Shown one piece after another: positions 48,481 to 58,370 of a stretch of 64,000 bases of DNA (the first letter of the stretch is position 1; each line of letters starts with the position of its first letter). This stretch comes from RUG14300 sp964391805 (GTDB taxonomy: Bacteria; Bacillota; Clostridia; Christensenellales; CAG-1252). Position numbers and translations under genes: made by a program. The stretch spans positions 31,110-95,109 of the forward strand of contig CAYMNK010000009.1 in NCBI GenBank assembly GCA_964391805.1, written 5' to 3'. The notes under the pieces are model-generated. The model saw only the letters and a list, made by a program, of their open reading frames with translations. It was not told where the DNA came from and did not search any database.

Positions 48481-50103
48481 ATGGCTAAACAATTTAAATA
48501 TGGAGAGGAAGCGCGTAAGGCGCTCGAAACAGGCGTTAATGTATTAAGCGATACAGTTAAAATTACGTTAGGACCCAAGGGAAGAAACGTAGTGTTAGAG
48601 AGTAAATTCGGTTCTCCGTTGATTACCAACGACGGTGTAACCATTGCTAAAGAGATCGAGTTAGAGGATCCGTTCGAGAACATGGGTGCTCAACTAATCA
48701 AGGAAGTAAGCGTTAAGACCAACGATGTAGCAGGTGACGGAACTACAACAGCGGCGATTTTAGCGCAAGCAATGGTTAAAGAGGGCTTGAAGAATGTAGC
48801 TGCAGGAGCAAATCCCGTATTGCTCAAAAAGGGTATGTCCATCATGTCAGAAAAGGCAGGTGAACAACTTTCTCGTATCAGTAAGCAAATTTCGGGTAAA
48901 AAGAACATTGCTCAGGTTGCCAGCATTTCGGCAGGTGACGAGAGCGTAGGCGAATTGATCAGCGAAGCAATGGAAAAGGTTGGCAACGACGGTGTTATTA
49001 CCTTAGAAGAAGGTAAGACTGCCAAAACCGAACTTGGAGTTGTAGAAGGAATGGAATTTGAGCGTGGTTACTGTTCTCCTTATTTCGCAACGAATAGCGA
49101 TAAGATGACCACCGAATTTGATAATCCGGCAATACTTGTTACCGATAAAAAGATTTCGAGCATACAAGAGTTGATTCCTATTCTCGATCCAGTTATTCAA
49201 AGCGGAACAAGGCTTGTAATTATAGCCGATGATGTGGAGGGTGATGCTCTTGCAAATTTGGTATATAATAGAATCAAGGGTATTTTGAACGTAGTCGCAG
49301 TCAAAGCCCCCGCTTTCGGTGATAGAAGAAAGGCAATGCTTGAGGATATCGCTATTTTGACCGGTGCAACCGTTATCACTTCGGAACTTGGATTAGATTT
49401 ATCCAAGGCAACCATGGATATGTTAGGACACGCTCGTATGGTTAAAGTCGATAAGGATAGCACGACTATAGTAGGCGGTTTTGGTGATAAAGGACAGATT
49501 GAGAATAGAATTTCGTTGATAAAGAAGCAAATTTCTTTAGAAACCAGTGATTATGATAAAGGCAAACTCCAGGAGAGATTGGCAAAGTTATCGGGTGGTG
49601 TAGGCGTTATCAGCGTCGGTGCTGCAACGGAGGTCGAACTCAAAGAAAAGAAGCTTCGTATCGAGGACGCATTGGCAGCTACTCGTGCTGCAGTTGAGGA
49701 AGGAATCGTTCCCGGTGGCGGTACAGCGCTTGTATCCATTATCCCCGAATTGAATAAAGCAGTAGCACAATTAGAGGGCGACGTTAAGACAGGTGCATCT
49801 ATCGTTGTTAAAGCATTGGAAGCACCCATCCGTCAAATTGCTGTAAATGCAGGCGAAGAGGGTAGCGTTGTATTCAATAATGTTTATAACGGAATTATTA
49901 ATAATCCGAGTTACGGTTATGATGCTCTTAACGGTGAATATTGTGATATGGAAGCAAAAGGTATCATTGATCCTACCAAGGTTACGAGAACAGCACTTCA
50001 AAACGCTATCAGCGTAGCAGGAACGCTTTTGACCACCGAATCGTTGGTTGCATCCATTCCCGAACCCGTTCAACCCGTACAACCCCAAGGCGGAATGTAT
50101 TAA
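48481..50103 (+). CDS. groEL: Chaperonin GroEL
   Basis: 540 residues. GPKGRNVVLE, NDGVTIAKEIELED, AGDGTTTAAILAQ (ATP site) and the PGGGTALV segment are conserved; the C-terminus ends QPQGGMY, close to the usual GGM tail. Cotranscribed with groES. Minus-strand frames here are shadows. Confidence 0.97.
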   Translation: MAKQFKYGEEARKALETGVNVLSDTVKITLGPKGRNVVLESKFGSPLITNDGVTIAKEIELEDPFENMGAQLIKEVSVKTNDVAGDGTTTAAILAQAMVKEGLKNVAAGANPVLLKKGMSIMSEKAGEQLSRISKQISGKKNIAQVASISAGDESVGELISEAMEKVGNDGVITLEEGKTAKTELGVVEGMEFERGYCSPYFATNSDKMTTEFDNPAILVTDKKISSIQELIPILDPVIQSGTRLVIIADDVEGDALANLVYNRIKGILNVVAVKAPAFGDRRKAMLEDIAILTGATVITSELGLDLSKATMDMLGHARMVKVDKDSTTIVGGFGDKGQIENRISLIKKQISLETSDYDKGKLQERLAKLSGGVGVISVGAATEVELKEKKLRIEDALAATRAAVEEGIVPGGGTALVSIIPELNKAVAQLEGDVKTGASIVVKALEAPIRQIAVNAGEEGSVVFNNVYNGIINNPSYGYDALNGEYCDMEAKGIIDPTKVTRTALQNAISVAGTLLTTESLVASIPEPVQPVQPQGGMY

Positions 50104-50133
50104 TCTAAAATAAATATCAATAACGATACAATT

Positions 50134-50172
50134 AGAGGACTAAACGAGTTTATTCGCAAGGTCCTCTTTTTT
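50134..50172 (+). terminator. Terminator of groESL
   Basis: AGAGGAC (50134-50140) pairs with GTCCTCT (50161-50167), with a T-tract to 50172. The loop is 20 bases. Confidence 0.82.
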
Positions 50173-50614
50173 ATGGAAAAATTTTCACTGTATGTAGGGA
50201 TAATCAAGCACTTTTATAAAAAATGAGCCACTTTTGTGAAAAAATCACTAAAAAAGAGGGAGTTTTTATCAAAATTGCCACTTTTATGTTTGATGCGTTT
50301 GAAAAATGTAATTTTTAAACCTATTGTTTGGCAAAACTATGTGGATTCTTGAGACGTTCTTTTTCTTTTTTTTGCGAATAAATGTGATTTTTCTACACTT
50401 TTATGTTCTTATTTCTGTATTATTAATGCACTTTTAGGAACCTAAAAGTGATAACTCTAATCAATAAATGGAAGAAACCTAATCGATTTAATTCATAATT
50501 TAACAACCGTAACAGCCGTTATGGTCGGTTTTCTTATATATAGTTATTTTATTGTTAAACCGTCAATAATAAAAAATATAATAAATCTTTAGAAAGGCGT
50601 TTTTTAATATTGCA
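50173..50614. other. AT-rich spacer with iterated CACTTTTA motif
   Basis: Unlike other long gaps, it holds no dispersed repeat. CACTTTTA or CACTTTTG occurs at 50210, 50229, 50279, 50396 and 50429; the last is half of an inverted repeat CACTTTTAGG/CCTAAAAGTG (50429-50438 and 50441-50450). A further hairpin AACCG/CGGTT lies near 50505-50535. No open gene is supported. It could be a regulatory region or an RNA; I cannot tell. Confidence 0.4.
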
Positions 50615-50643
50615 TTGACAGTCAAAAAATGATATAATATAAA
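50615..50643 (+). promoter_or_regulatory. Promoter of the uvrBA operon
   Basis: TTGACA (50615-50620), 17-base spacer, TATAAA (50638-50643). AAGGAG at 50648-50653 precedes the first ATG. Confidence 0.8.
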
Positions 50644-50659
50644 GAGTAAGGAGAAAAAT

Positions 50660-51046
50660 ATGCTTAATAAAAAAGAAACGGTTATTATGAGAGAAATATA
50701 TAAGCGTAGCGCAAACAACAACGGTGTTTGTTATATTCGCCCTGTAGATTTGATTGCAGGGATACCCTATAATATTCCGTTAGAGAAAGAGGATATTGCT
50801 CCCATACTTCAAGGCTTAGCGTATGATGAGTATTTTGACATTGAGGAGATCGAGAGAGACGGAGAGTACACCCTATACATTAAGCTATTAAAAAAAGGTT
50901 TTGCATTCCAGCGTAGCGAAGAGGTTCGACTGCGTAATCAGAAAAACAGTATTATAACCAAGATAGCTATGACCTTATTCGGTGTTGCGCTTGCTTGGGT
51001 ACTGAAGTATATCATACAATTGATTATAGAAGCTAAAGGCGGTTAA
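50660..51046 (+). CDS. Small winged-helix-like protein with C-terminal membrane anchor
   Basis: 128 residues. The first about 90 residues look like a small winged-helix domain (KETVIMREIYKRSANNNGV, VDLIAGIPYN and YTLYIKLLKKG). The end is a single helix (KIAMTLFGVALAWVLKYIIQL), likely a membrane anchor. No DNA repair function is known to me. Its stop overlaps the uvrB start by one base, so it is cotranslated with the excision repair genes. Confidence 0.65.
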   Translation: MLNKKETVIMREIYKRSANNNGVCYIRPVDLIAGIPYNIPLEKEDIAPILQGLAYDEYFDIEEIERDGEYTLYIKLLKKGFAFQRSEEVRLRNQKNSIITKIAMTLFGVALAWVLKYIIQLIIEAKGG

Positions 51047-53010
51047 TGGATAGTAAGGAATTTATATTAAAGAGCGCATATCAGCCGTGTGGCGACCAGC
51101 CCGAGGCTATAGCGAAGCTTGTCGAAGGCTTGAATGACGGACTAAGGACACAGGTTTTGTTAGGTGTAACAGGCAGTGGTAAGACGTTCACGATGGCTAA
51201 CGTTATCAAGGAAACGAATAGACCGGCACTCGTTATTGCTCATAATAAAACCTTGGCGGCTCAACTTTGTAACGAATTCAGGGAGTTTTTCCCCGAAAAC
51301 AGGGTTGAGTTTTTTGTCTCGTATTACGACTACTATCAGCCCGAAGCATATGTACCGTCCACCGATACGTATATCGAAAAGGAACTACAAATTAATGACG
51401 AAATAGATAAACTTCGCCATTCGGCAACGAGCAGTCTATGTACGAGGCGTGATACCATAGTTGTTAGTTCTGTATCGTGCATATACGGATTAGGTGCCCC
51501 CGAAGAGTACTTTCGTAACACCGTTCACTTGCGCGAAAACGGAGAGGCTGATAGAGATAACGTTATAGATAGATTAGTATCTATTCAGTACACAAGAGCC
51601 GATATCGATTTTCATCGCGGTACTTTTAGGGTAAGAGGGGATATTTTGGATATATTCCCAATTGGAAACAACAATACGTTCATAAGAGTAGAATTTTTTG
51701 ATGACGAAATTCAATCCATTACCGAAAATAACGCCGTTACGGGCGGAGCGATTCATAGTCTAACTTCTATTACTATATTCCCTGCAACTCACTATGTAGT
51801 CGGTAATGAAGATAAACTTGACGGAATTATCGAGCATATTCTTGACGATATGCGTCGGGAGGAACAGTGTTTTCTCGACCAAGGTAAGTATGTAGAGGCA
51901 CAAAGGCTTAGACAGCGAGTAACCTATGATATGGAGATGATCAAGGAAATAGGTTATTGTAGCGGTATAGAAAACTATTCAAGATATTTTGAAGGTAGAG
52001 CTGAAGGCACTCCGCCGTATACGTTATTGGATTTTTTCCCCGACGACTTTGTTGTTTTTGTTGACGAAAGCCATATGACGTTGCCTCAAATTCGAGGAAT
52101 GTTTAACGGCGATCTTGCCAGAAAACGAAATTTAGTCAATTATGGGTTTAGATTACAAGCAGCATACGATAACCGACCGTTGAATTTTGAGGAGTTCAAC
52201 GAGCGGTTTAAACAAATGATATGTATATCGGCAACTCCCGGCGAATATGAAAGTTCTATATCGGATAATACCGTTGAACAGCTTATTAGACCGACGGGAT
52301 TAGTCGATCCCGAAGTTGATGTTCGTCCTGTAGTTAATCAAGTTGATGATTTGATAGGCGAAATCAATAAGGTGATAGCCACCGACGGTAGGGTACTTGT
52401 TACCACTCTTACCAAACGTATGGCAGAGAGCCTTACCGAGTATCTCAAGGAGCAAGGATTCAAGGTTAACTATATGCATACCGACATTCATACATTGGAT
52501 AGAATTCAGTTGATTAACGGTTTGCGTATGGGTAGGTTCGATATTTTGGTAGGTATCAACCTACTTAGAGAGGGTTTAGATATCCCAGAAGTTAAATTGG
52601 TTGCCATACTCGATGCCGATAAAGAAGGATTTTTGCGGTCGGATACATCGCTTATTCAAACCATAGGGAGAGCGGCGAGAAATTCCGAAAGCCGTGTAAT
52701 CATGTATGCAGACGTTATTACAGGCAGTATGGAGAGGGCACTTAACGAAACCAATAGGCGTAGAGCCATACAGTTGGAGTATAATAAGGTGCATGGTATT
52801 ATACCTAAAACCATTATTAAAAAGGTTGTCAACACCATTGAGATAACCAAAAAGGCTGAAAAGACAGCCAAAAAGGATAAGCGAGAAATGCTTGCCGAGA
52901 TCGAACAGCTTGAGTCTATGATGAAAATTGCGGCGGCGAGCCTTGATTTTGAAACGGCGATAGCACTAAGAAATGAAATAAGCGAGTTAAAACAGCAAAT
53001 TAATAAATAA
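51046..53010 (+). CDS. uvrB: Excinuclease subunit B
   Basis: 654 residues. Walker A GVTGSGKT (about 39-46), beta-hairpin YYDYYQPEAYVP (about 92-103), DESHMTLPQIRGM, helicase motifs QTIGRAARN and a C-terminal UVR domain (about 617-652). UvrB loads at damage found by UvrA. Followed two bases later by uvrA. Confidence 0.97.
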   Translation: MDSKEFILKSAYQPCGDQPEAIAKLVEGLNDGLRTQVLLGVTGSGKTFTMANVIKETNRPALVIAHNKTLAAQLCNEFREFFPENRVEFFVSYYDYYQPEAYVPSTDTYIEKELQINDEIDKLRHSATSSLCTRRDTIVVSSVSCIYGLGAPEEYFRNTVHLRENGEADRDNVIDRLVSIQYTRADIDFHRGTFRVRGDILDIFPIGNNNTFIRVEFFDDEIQSITENNAVTGGAIHSLTSITIFPATHYVVGNEDKLDGIIEHILDDMRREEQCFLDQGKYVEAQRLRQRVTYDMEMIKEIGYCSGIENYSRYFEGRAEGTPPYTLLDFFPDDFVVFVDESHMTLPQIRGMFNGDLARKRNLVNYGFRLQAAYDNRPLNFEEFNERFKQMICISATPGEYESSISDNTVEQLIRPTGLVDPEVDVRPVVNQVDDLIGEINKVIATDGRVLVTTLTKRMAESLTEYLKEQGFKVNYMHTDIHTLDRIQLINGLRMGRFDILVGINLLREGLDIPEVKLVAILDADKEGFLRSDTSLIQTIGRAARNSESRVIMYADVITGSMERALNETNRRRAIQLEYNKVHGIIPKTIIKKVVNTIEITKKAEKTAKKDKREMLAEIEQLESMMKIAAASLDFETAIALRNEISELKQQINK

Positions 53011-53012
53011 TT

Positions 53013-55829
53013 ATGGAAGAAAATATTTTTATTAAAGGTGCAAGAGAGCACAATCTAAAAAATATAGACGTTACTATCCCCCGAAACAAATTGGTGGTAT
53101 TCACGGGGTTGTCGGGAAGCGGTAAATCGTCATTGGCGTTTGATACGATATTTGCCGAGGGGCAACGTAGATATGTGGAGAGTCTATCCGCATATGCGAG
53201 AATGTTTATAGGACAAATGGAAAAGCCTGACGTTGATTATATCGATGGACTTTCTCCTGCGATTTCAATCGACCAAAAGACAACGTCCAATAATCCGAGG
53301 TCTACAGTCGGTACCGTTACCGAGATATATGACTATTTGCGTTTATTATATGCAAACATCGGTACGCCACATTGTCCTAAGTGCGGTAAACCAATAGTCG
53401 AAACCAGTGTAGATCAAATAGTCGATTCCGTTCTCGAACATTTTGGTGCGCCTGCGATAATCAAAGCACCTGTCGTTCGTCGTCGCAAGGGCGAATTTAT
53501 TAAATTATTTGAAGACTATAAAAAAGCCGGATATATGCGTATAATCATTGACGGCGAACAATATATGTTAGACAGTGATTTGCCTAAACTCGATAAACAG
53601 CGTAAGCACAATATAGAACTTGTCGTTGACCGTTTGAAAATAAAAGAGGGTATCAACCGCAGACTGACCGACTCTATCGAAAGTGCGTTAAAATTAGCCG
53701 AAGGGTTGGTCGTAGTCGAAATCGATGGCAAGGATATTTTATATAATACAGGTTATAGTTGTCCCGATTGTGAAGTCAGTATTCCCGAATTATCGTCGAG
53801 ATTGTTTAGTTTCAATAGCCCCATAGGTGCATGCCCTTTATGTAAGGGATTAGGCGAAAGAGAAGTTGTTGACGTCAATAAACTTATTCCCGATATGTCC
53901 AAGAGTCTTGCCGGTGGAGCGATAGATATTTCCGGTTTTACTTTTGATGCAAAAATGACCAGAAATCAGTTGGTTGCCCTTGCCGAAAAATATGGCTTTT
54001 CAGTCGACACTCCGTTAGACCAATTACCCAAAGACGTACTTGATTTGATTATATACGGCAACGGTGAAGAGCGTATCGAAGTAGAATATAATTCGCGAAC
54101 ATTCCAAGGTAAGATGATGACTCGATTTGAGGGATTAGTACCCACAATCGAGCGTAGATATAACGATACCACATCCGAAATGATGAAAAGAGAGTACGCA
54201 AGACTTATGCGTAACGTCAAATGTCCGTGTTGTAAGGGTAAGCGACTTAATCCGTCGGCATTATCCGTCACGGTAGGCGGTTTGAATATAGAAGAATTGA
54301 CCAATCTTTCTATAGACGATGCGTTGCTATTTATCGATAAACTCGAATTGACATCGAGGGAGCAAAAAATCAGTTACCTTATAATTAAAGAAATAAAGGC
54401 AAGATTGAACTTCCTTGTAAACGTAGGACTTAATTATTTGACATTATCGAGAGCATCGGGCAGTTTGTCGGGCGGTGAAGCACAGCGTATAAGATTAGCC
54501 ACTCAAATCGGAAGCGGATTAGTAGGGGTATTGTATATATTGGACGAGCCGAGTATAGGATTGCATCAAAGAGATAATGCACGTCTTATAGCGAGTTTAA
54601 AAGGATTGAGAGATTTAGGAAACACCCTTATCGTAGTTGAGCACGATGAAGAAACAATGCGGTCGGCAGATTATATAGTTGATATAGGACCCGGCGCGGG
54701 CGTGAATGGCGGTAAATTGATAGCGTCGGGAACTATAGAGGACATAATGAATACCGAAGAATCTATTACTGGTAAGTATTTATCGGGCAAGTTGAAAATT
54801 GAGGTACCGACCGAACGTAAGCAACCCGATGGCAATTATCTAAGGGTAATAGGTGCTAAGCAAAACAATCTCAAAAACATAGACGTTGCATTTCCACGAG
54901 GCTTACTTACGGTTGTAACAGGTGTATCGGGTAGCGGTAAAAGTAGTCTTGTCAATGAAATAGTATATCCGTACCTTGCTAAAAAACTGAATAGAATGCA
55001 AAATATCGAATATGGTGATTGCGAGTCGATTGAGGGTTTGGAACTATTCGATAAGGTGATAGATATAGACCAATCACCCATAGGACGTACTCCGAGAAGT
55101 AATCCCGCAACGTATACAGGGGTATTCGATACAATAAGAACACTGTATGCTCAAACCAAGGAATCCGAAGCGAGAGGGTATAAATCGGGTAGATTTTCCT
55201 TTAACGTCAAGGGCGGTAGATGTGAGGCATGTAGCGGTGACGGTATCAAGAGAATAGAAATGCATTTTCTTCCCGATGTATTCGTACAGTGCGACGTATG
55301 TAAGGGTAAACGCTATAATCGTGAAACGCTCGAGGTCAAATTCAAAGGCAAGAGCATTGCCGATGTATTGGATATGACGGTAGAAGAAGCATGTGTATTC
55401 TTTGAAAATATTCCGTCCATTTATCCGAAAATAAAGACGCTTTACGATGTAGGCTTGGGGTATATTAAACTCGGACAACCAGCAACGACCTTGTCGGGCG
55501 GAGAAGCACAGAGAGTCAAGCTTGCAACCGAATTAGCGAAACGTTCTACGGGTAAAACGGTATACATTCTTGATGAACCGACCACAGGACTTCATTCAGC
55601 GGATATTGATAAATTAATTGGAATATTGATGAGATTGACATCTCAAGGAAATACCGTAATCGTAATTGAGCATGATCTCGATATGATTAAGGTTGCCGAT
55701 TATATAGTCGACTTAGGACCTGAGGGCGGTAAAGGCGGTGGAACCGTTGTAGCAACCGGCACACCCGAAGAAATTGCATCCAATCCCAATAGCTACACCG
55801 GACAATTTCTCAAAAAGGTATTAAATTAG
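53013..55829 (+). CDS. uvrA: Excinuclease subunit A
   Basis: 938 residues, normal length. Two ABC ATPase halves: Walker A GLSGSGKSS (about 31-39) and GVSGSGKSS (about 636-644), with LSGGEAQR in both. Zinc motifs CPKCGKPI, CPDCEV with CPLCKG, and CEACSGDG with CDVCKG. Operon order uvrB-uvrA. Confidence 0.97.
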   Translation: MEENIFIKGAREHNLKNIDVTIPRNKLVVFTGLSGSGKSSLAFDTIFAEGQRRYVESLSAYARMFIGQMEKPDVDYIDGLSPAISIDQKTTSNNPRSTVGTVTEIYDYLRLLYANIGTPHCPKCGKPIVETSVDQIVDSVLEHFGAPAIIKAPVVRRRKGEFIKLFEDYKKAGYMRIIIDGEQYMLDSDLPKLDKQRKHNIELVVDRLKIKEGINRRLTDSIESALKLAEGLVVVEIDGKDILYNTGYSCPDCEVSIPELSSRLFSFNSPIGACPLCKGLGEREVVDVNKLIPDMSKSLAGGAIDISGFTFDAKMTRNQLVALAEKYGFSVDTPLDQLPKDVLDLIIYGNGEERIEVEYNSRTFQGKMMTRFEGLVPTIERRYNDTTSEMMKREYARLMRNVKCPCCKGKRLNPSALSVTVGGLNIEELTNLSIDDALLFIDKLELTSREQKISYLIIKEIKARLNFLVNVGLNYLTLSRASGSLSGGEAQRIRLATQIGSGLVGVLYILDEPSIGLHQRDNARLIASLKGLRDLGNTLIVVEHDEETMRSADYIVDIGPGAGVNGGKLIASGTIEDIMNTEESITGKYLSGKLKIEVPTERKQPDGNYLRVIGAKQNNLKNIDVAFPRGLLTVVTGVSGSGKSSLVNEIVYPYLAKKLNRMQNIEYGDCESIEGLELFDKVIDIDQSPIGRTPRSNPATYTGVFDTIRTLYAQTKESEARGYKSGRFSFNVKGGRCEACSGDGIKRIEMHFLPDVFVQCDVCKGKRYNRETLEVKFKGKSIADVLDMTVEEACVFFENIPSIYPKIKTLYDVGLGYIKLGQPATTLSGGEAQRVKLATELAKRSTGKTVYILDEPTTGLHSADIDKLIGILMRLTSQGNTVIVIEHDLDMIKVADYIVDLGPEGGKGGGTVVATGTPEEIASNPNSYTGQFLKKVLN

Positions 55830-56134
55830 TAACACTAAAAGCGACTAATCATGTTATTCTGAGCATCAATGTATGAATAATACTGCACCATCAAAGGTCA
55901 TAAAAAGCAAATCTTGTCCGCCGTCATACTGAGCGGAGGGTGATAACCCGAAGTCGAACCCGTTAGGGCGACGCATAGCGTCGGTATCTTAATTCCTTGT
56001 CATAAAAGCGTATCAAAATGTAAATCTATAATACTCGACGAGAATATAATATAAAATTGTAGTGGCGATTAGTAATAGCCATAAATATTAATAAAGAAGT
56101 TATTATGCTTATTTAGAGTATATATCACAACTAA
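55830..56134. repeat. Dispersed repeat and AT-rich spacer
   Basis: A short ATTCTGAGCATC piece after uvrA, a GTCATACTGAGCGGAGGG unit at 55925-55998 with GTCGAACCCG and GGTATCTTAATTCC, and a degraded GTGGCGATTAGTAATAGCC palindrome near 56063. Nothing coding. Confidence 0.7.
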
Positions 56135-56259
56135 TCGACATTCTTCCGTAAAAATATGACATATTTCCGCAAATAATTCGATATTCTTCCGCAGAATATC
56201 GATTTTATTTTGATATTCTTCCGAATGATATTGACATTATACCGAAATTACGGTATAAT
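56135..56259 (+). promoter_or_regulatory. Five helically phased repeats and an operator palindrome over the promoter
   Basis: Units with the core GA(C/T)AT(T)(C)TTCCG start at 56137, 56158, 56180, 56212 and 56233, with spacings 21, 22, 32 and 21, all near multiples of one helical turn. Unit three is itself palindromic (CGATATTCT/AGAATATCG). The last unit overlaps TTGACA. An inverted repeat ATTATACCG/CGGTATAAT (56236-56244 and 56251-56259) fills the space between and over the -35 and -10. The motif is not seen elsewhere in the window. Confidence 0.75.
56231..56259 (+). promoter_or_regulatory. Consensus promoter of the HTH-AAA-nuclease gene
   Basis: TTGACA (56231-56236), 17-base spacer, TATAAT (56254-56259). 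GGAGG (56277-56281) gives a ribosome site eight bases before ATG 56290. The operator palindrome overlies both hexamers, so occupancy would block polymerase. Confidence 0.88.
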
Positions 56260-56289
56260 AATATCGTAGAATAAGTGGAGGTTAGATAA

Positions 56290-58149
56290 ATGGCTGATAC
56301 AATGACTGTAAAAGAAGCAGCAAAACTTTGGAATATAAGCGAAAGACGAATATCCGATCTTTGTAAAAACGGAAAAATCATAGGAGCTGTAAAACAAGGT
56401 AAATTATGGATTATTCCTTTTAATTCTCAAAAGCCTTTAGACGGACGAATAAAATCAGGCGAATATGTTAAAAATAAGTATTCAAATTGCTTGCCATTAC
56501 CAATAGGAATTTCTGACTACCGCTTAGCCTCTACGGAGTATTATTACATTGATAAAACTATGATGATTAAAGATTTTATTGATGAAAAGCCAATGGTATC
56601 TTTGTTTACTCGTCCACGTCGTTTCGGTAAGACGTTGAATATGGATATGCTTCGCACATTTTTTGAAAAAACCGACGAAGATACATCTATTTATTTTAAG
56701 GACAAAAAAATATGGACATGCGGTCAAAAATACCGTGATTATCAAGGCAAATATCCTGTCATTTTTGTAACTTTTAAGGACATAAAATGTGAAAATTGGG
56801 AATTGACATACGATTTAATGTATAAAACCTTACGCAATGAATTTGAAAGACACGATGAGTTGTTGGAAAGTCCAAAATTGAGTATTTACAGTAAAGATTA
56901 TATTCGCAAGATACTTGACGGAAACGCATCGGAAAACGATATGGTTATGTCACTTGCAAGATTATCTGAAATGTTAGACGAACATTATAATCAAAAACCG
57001 ATTATAATTATTGACGAATATGATATTCCTATTCAGCAAGGGTATATGCAAGGGTTTTATGATAAAGTAATTCTGTTTATGCGAAATCTATTTTCCGGTG
57101 GTTTTAAAGATAATAAGCACTTATCTTATGGATTTTTAACAGGAATTCTTCGCGTTGCTAAAGAGAGTATTTTCAGTGGACTTAATAATCTCACAATTAA
57201 CTCTGTTTTGGATAACAAATACAGTTCTTACTTTGGATTTACTTCTGATGAAGTAAAACAAATGGCTACTTACTATGGAGTCAAAGATAAATATAGCGAA
57301 TTGTGTGAATGGTACGACGGCTATCGATTTGGTAAAACGGACATATTTAATCCATGGTCTGTAGTAAACTATTTCAGCAATGAATGCGAACCGAGGGCTT
57401 TTTGGCAATCAACAGGAAGCAATGATATAATTGGAGAGATTATATTGGATGCAGATAAAGAGATTTATGAAAAACTTACTTCCCTTGTTAAAGGTGACAC
57501 ATTTACTACCTATATAGATATTGGTGTAATTTATCCGCAGATAAAAACAAATCCGTCAACTATATACAGTTTTTTACTTGTAGCAGGTTATTTAAAAGTG
57601 CTTAAAACGATGCCATCATTTAATGGCGATTATATGTGTGAAGTGGCACTTCCAAATAAAGAAATATCTCTTGTTTATCACAAGGAGATTTTGCAAAAAC
57701 TTGATAATATTATACCTCAACCGACAGCCATCGCAATACAAGAAGCGATTTTTTCAGGTGATAAGAATAAATTAAAAAAATCCATTCAAACTTTGCTGAT
57801 ACAGTCGGCAAGTTCATTTGATACAGCGGGCGAAAACTTTTATCATGGATTTATGCTTGGATTATGTTCATTGCTTAGTGGTTCATTTGTTTCGTCTAAT
57901 AGAGAATCGGGAAATGGTAGGTATGATATTCAATTAAAGCCTACACAAAAGAATTTACCCGGAATTTTAATAGAGCTCAAAGCAGAAAAAAATAGTAGTG
58001 ATGAGCAACTTAAAAAATTATCCGAAAGTGCATTAAGACAAATAATTGATAAAAAGTATGACTCTGAATTGACCGCTGAAGGAATTGAAACCATATATAG
58101 ATATGGTGTGGCCTTTAGTGGCAAAAATGTAGAAGTTTCGGTTGGATAA
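56290..58149 (+). CDS. HTH-AAA ATPase-PD-(D/E)XK nuclease-like protein
   Basis: 619 residues. Residues 1-50 are an excisionase/MerR-like HTH (VKEAAKLWNISERRISDLCK, then KLWIIPF). Then an AAA-ATPase_like domain (PF09820 type): YYIDKTMMIKDFI, Walker A-like RPRRFGKT (about 108-115), Walker B IIIIDEYDIPI (about 237-247) and WYDGYRFG. The C-terminus is a PDDEXK_9 domain with GRYDIQL and GILIELKAEK (about 543-566), all catalytic residues kept. Most members of this large family have no HTH; here it is fused. The gene has its own promoter with phased repeats. A defence or mobile role is only a guess. Confidence 0.8.
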   Translation: MADTMTVKEAAKLWNISERRISDLCKNGKIIGAVKQGKLWIIPFNSQKPLDGRIKSGEYVKNKYSNCLPLPIGISDYRLASTEYYYIDKTMMIKDFIDEKPMVSLFTRPRRFGKTLNMDMLRTFFEKTDEDTSIYFKDKKIWTCGQKYRDYQGKYPVIFVTFKDIKCENWELTYDLMYKTLRNEFERHDELLESPKLSIYSKDYIRKILDGNASENDMVMSLARLSEMLDEHYNQKPIIIIDEYDIPIQQGYMQGFYDKVILFMRNLFSGGFKDNKHLSYGFLTGILRVAKESIFSGLNNLTINSVLDNKYSSYFGFTSDEVKQMATYYGVKDKYSELCEWYDGYRFGKTDIFNPWSVVNYFSNECEPRAFWQSTGSNDIIGEIILDADKEIYEKLTSLVKGDTFTTYIDIGVIYPQIKTNPSTIYSFLLVAGYLKVLKTMPSFNGDYMCEVALPNKEISLVYHKEILQKLDNIIPQPTAIAIQEAIFSGDKNKLKKSIQTLLIQSASSFDTAGENFYHGFMLGLCSLLSGSFVSSNRESGNGRYDIQLKPTQKNLPGILIELKAEKNSSDEQLKKLSESALRQIIDKKYDSELTAEGIETIYRYGVAFSGKNVEVSVG

Positions 58150-58315
58150 TATTTATCTACAACTTCGTAACGCAAAACTTCACCATCAATTGTCATACTG
58201 AGCAAGTCGAAATTCGAATGAAGTGAGAATCAAATTGTGCAACAATTTGGTATCTTGCGGACGAAAAAATCTATCAATCTACACTTCTTCACTTCTCTCT
58301 TTTGCATTTTACATC
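58150..58315. repeat. Dispersed repeat copy
   Basis: TGTCATACTGAGCAAGTCGAAATTCG then GTGAGAATCAAATTGTG and CAATTTGGTATCTTGCGGACG (58192-58264), the same family as at 28708-28793. Confidence 0.8.
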
Positions 58316-58347
58316 AAAAAAGGTATGCCCCAACGCATACCTTTTGC
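58316..58347. terminator. Bidirectional terminator
   Basis: AAAAGGTATGC (58318-58328) pairs with GCATACCTTTT (58335-58345) around CCCAAC; A-tract and T-tract on both sides. It ends the minus-strand tsaC transcript. Confidence 0.82.
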
Positions 58348-58370
58348 ATATTTATCAATAAACGCACACT

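Noticed and set aside
48042..48683. Minus-strand frame of 213 codons opposite groES and groEL
   Set aside because: Antisense shadow of conserved genes.
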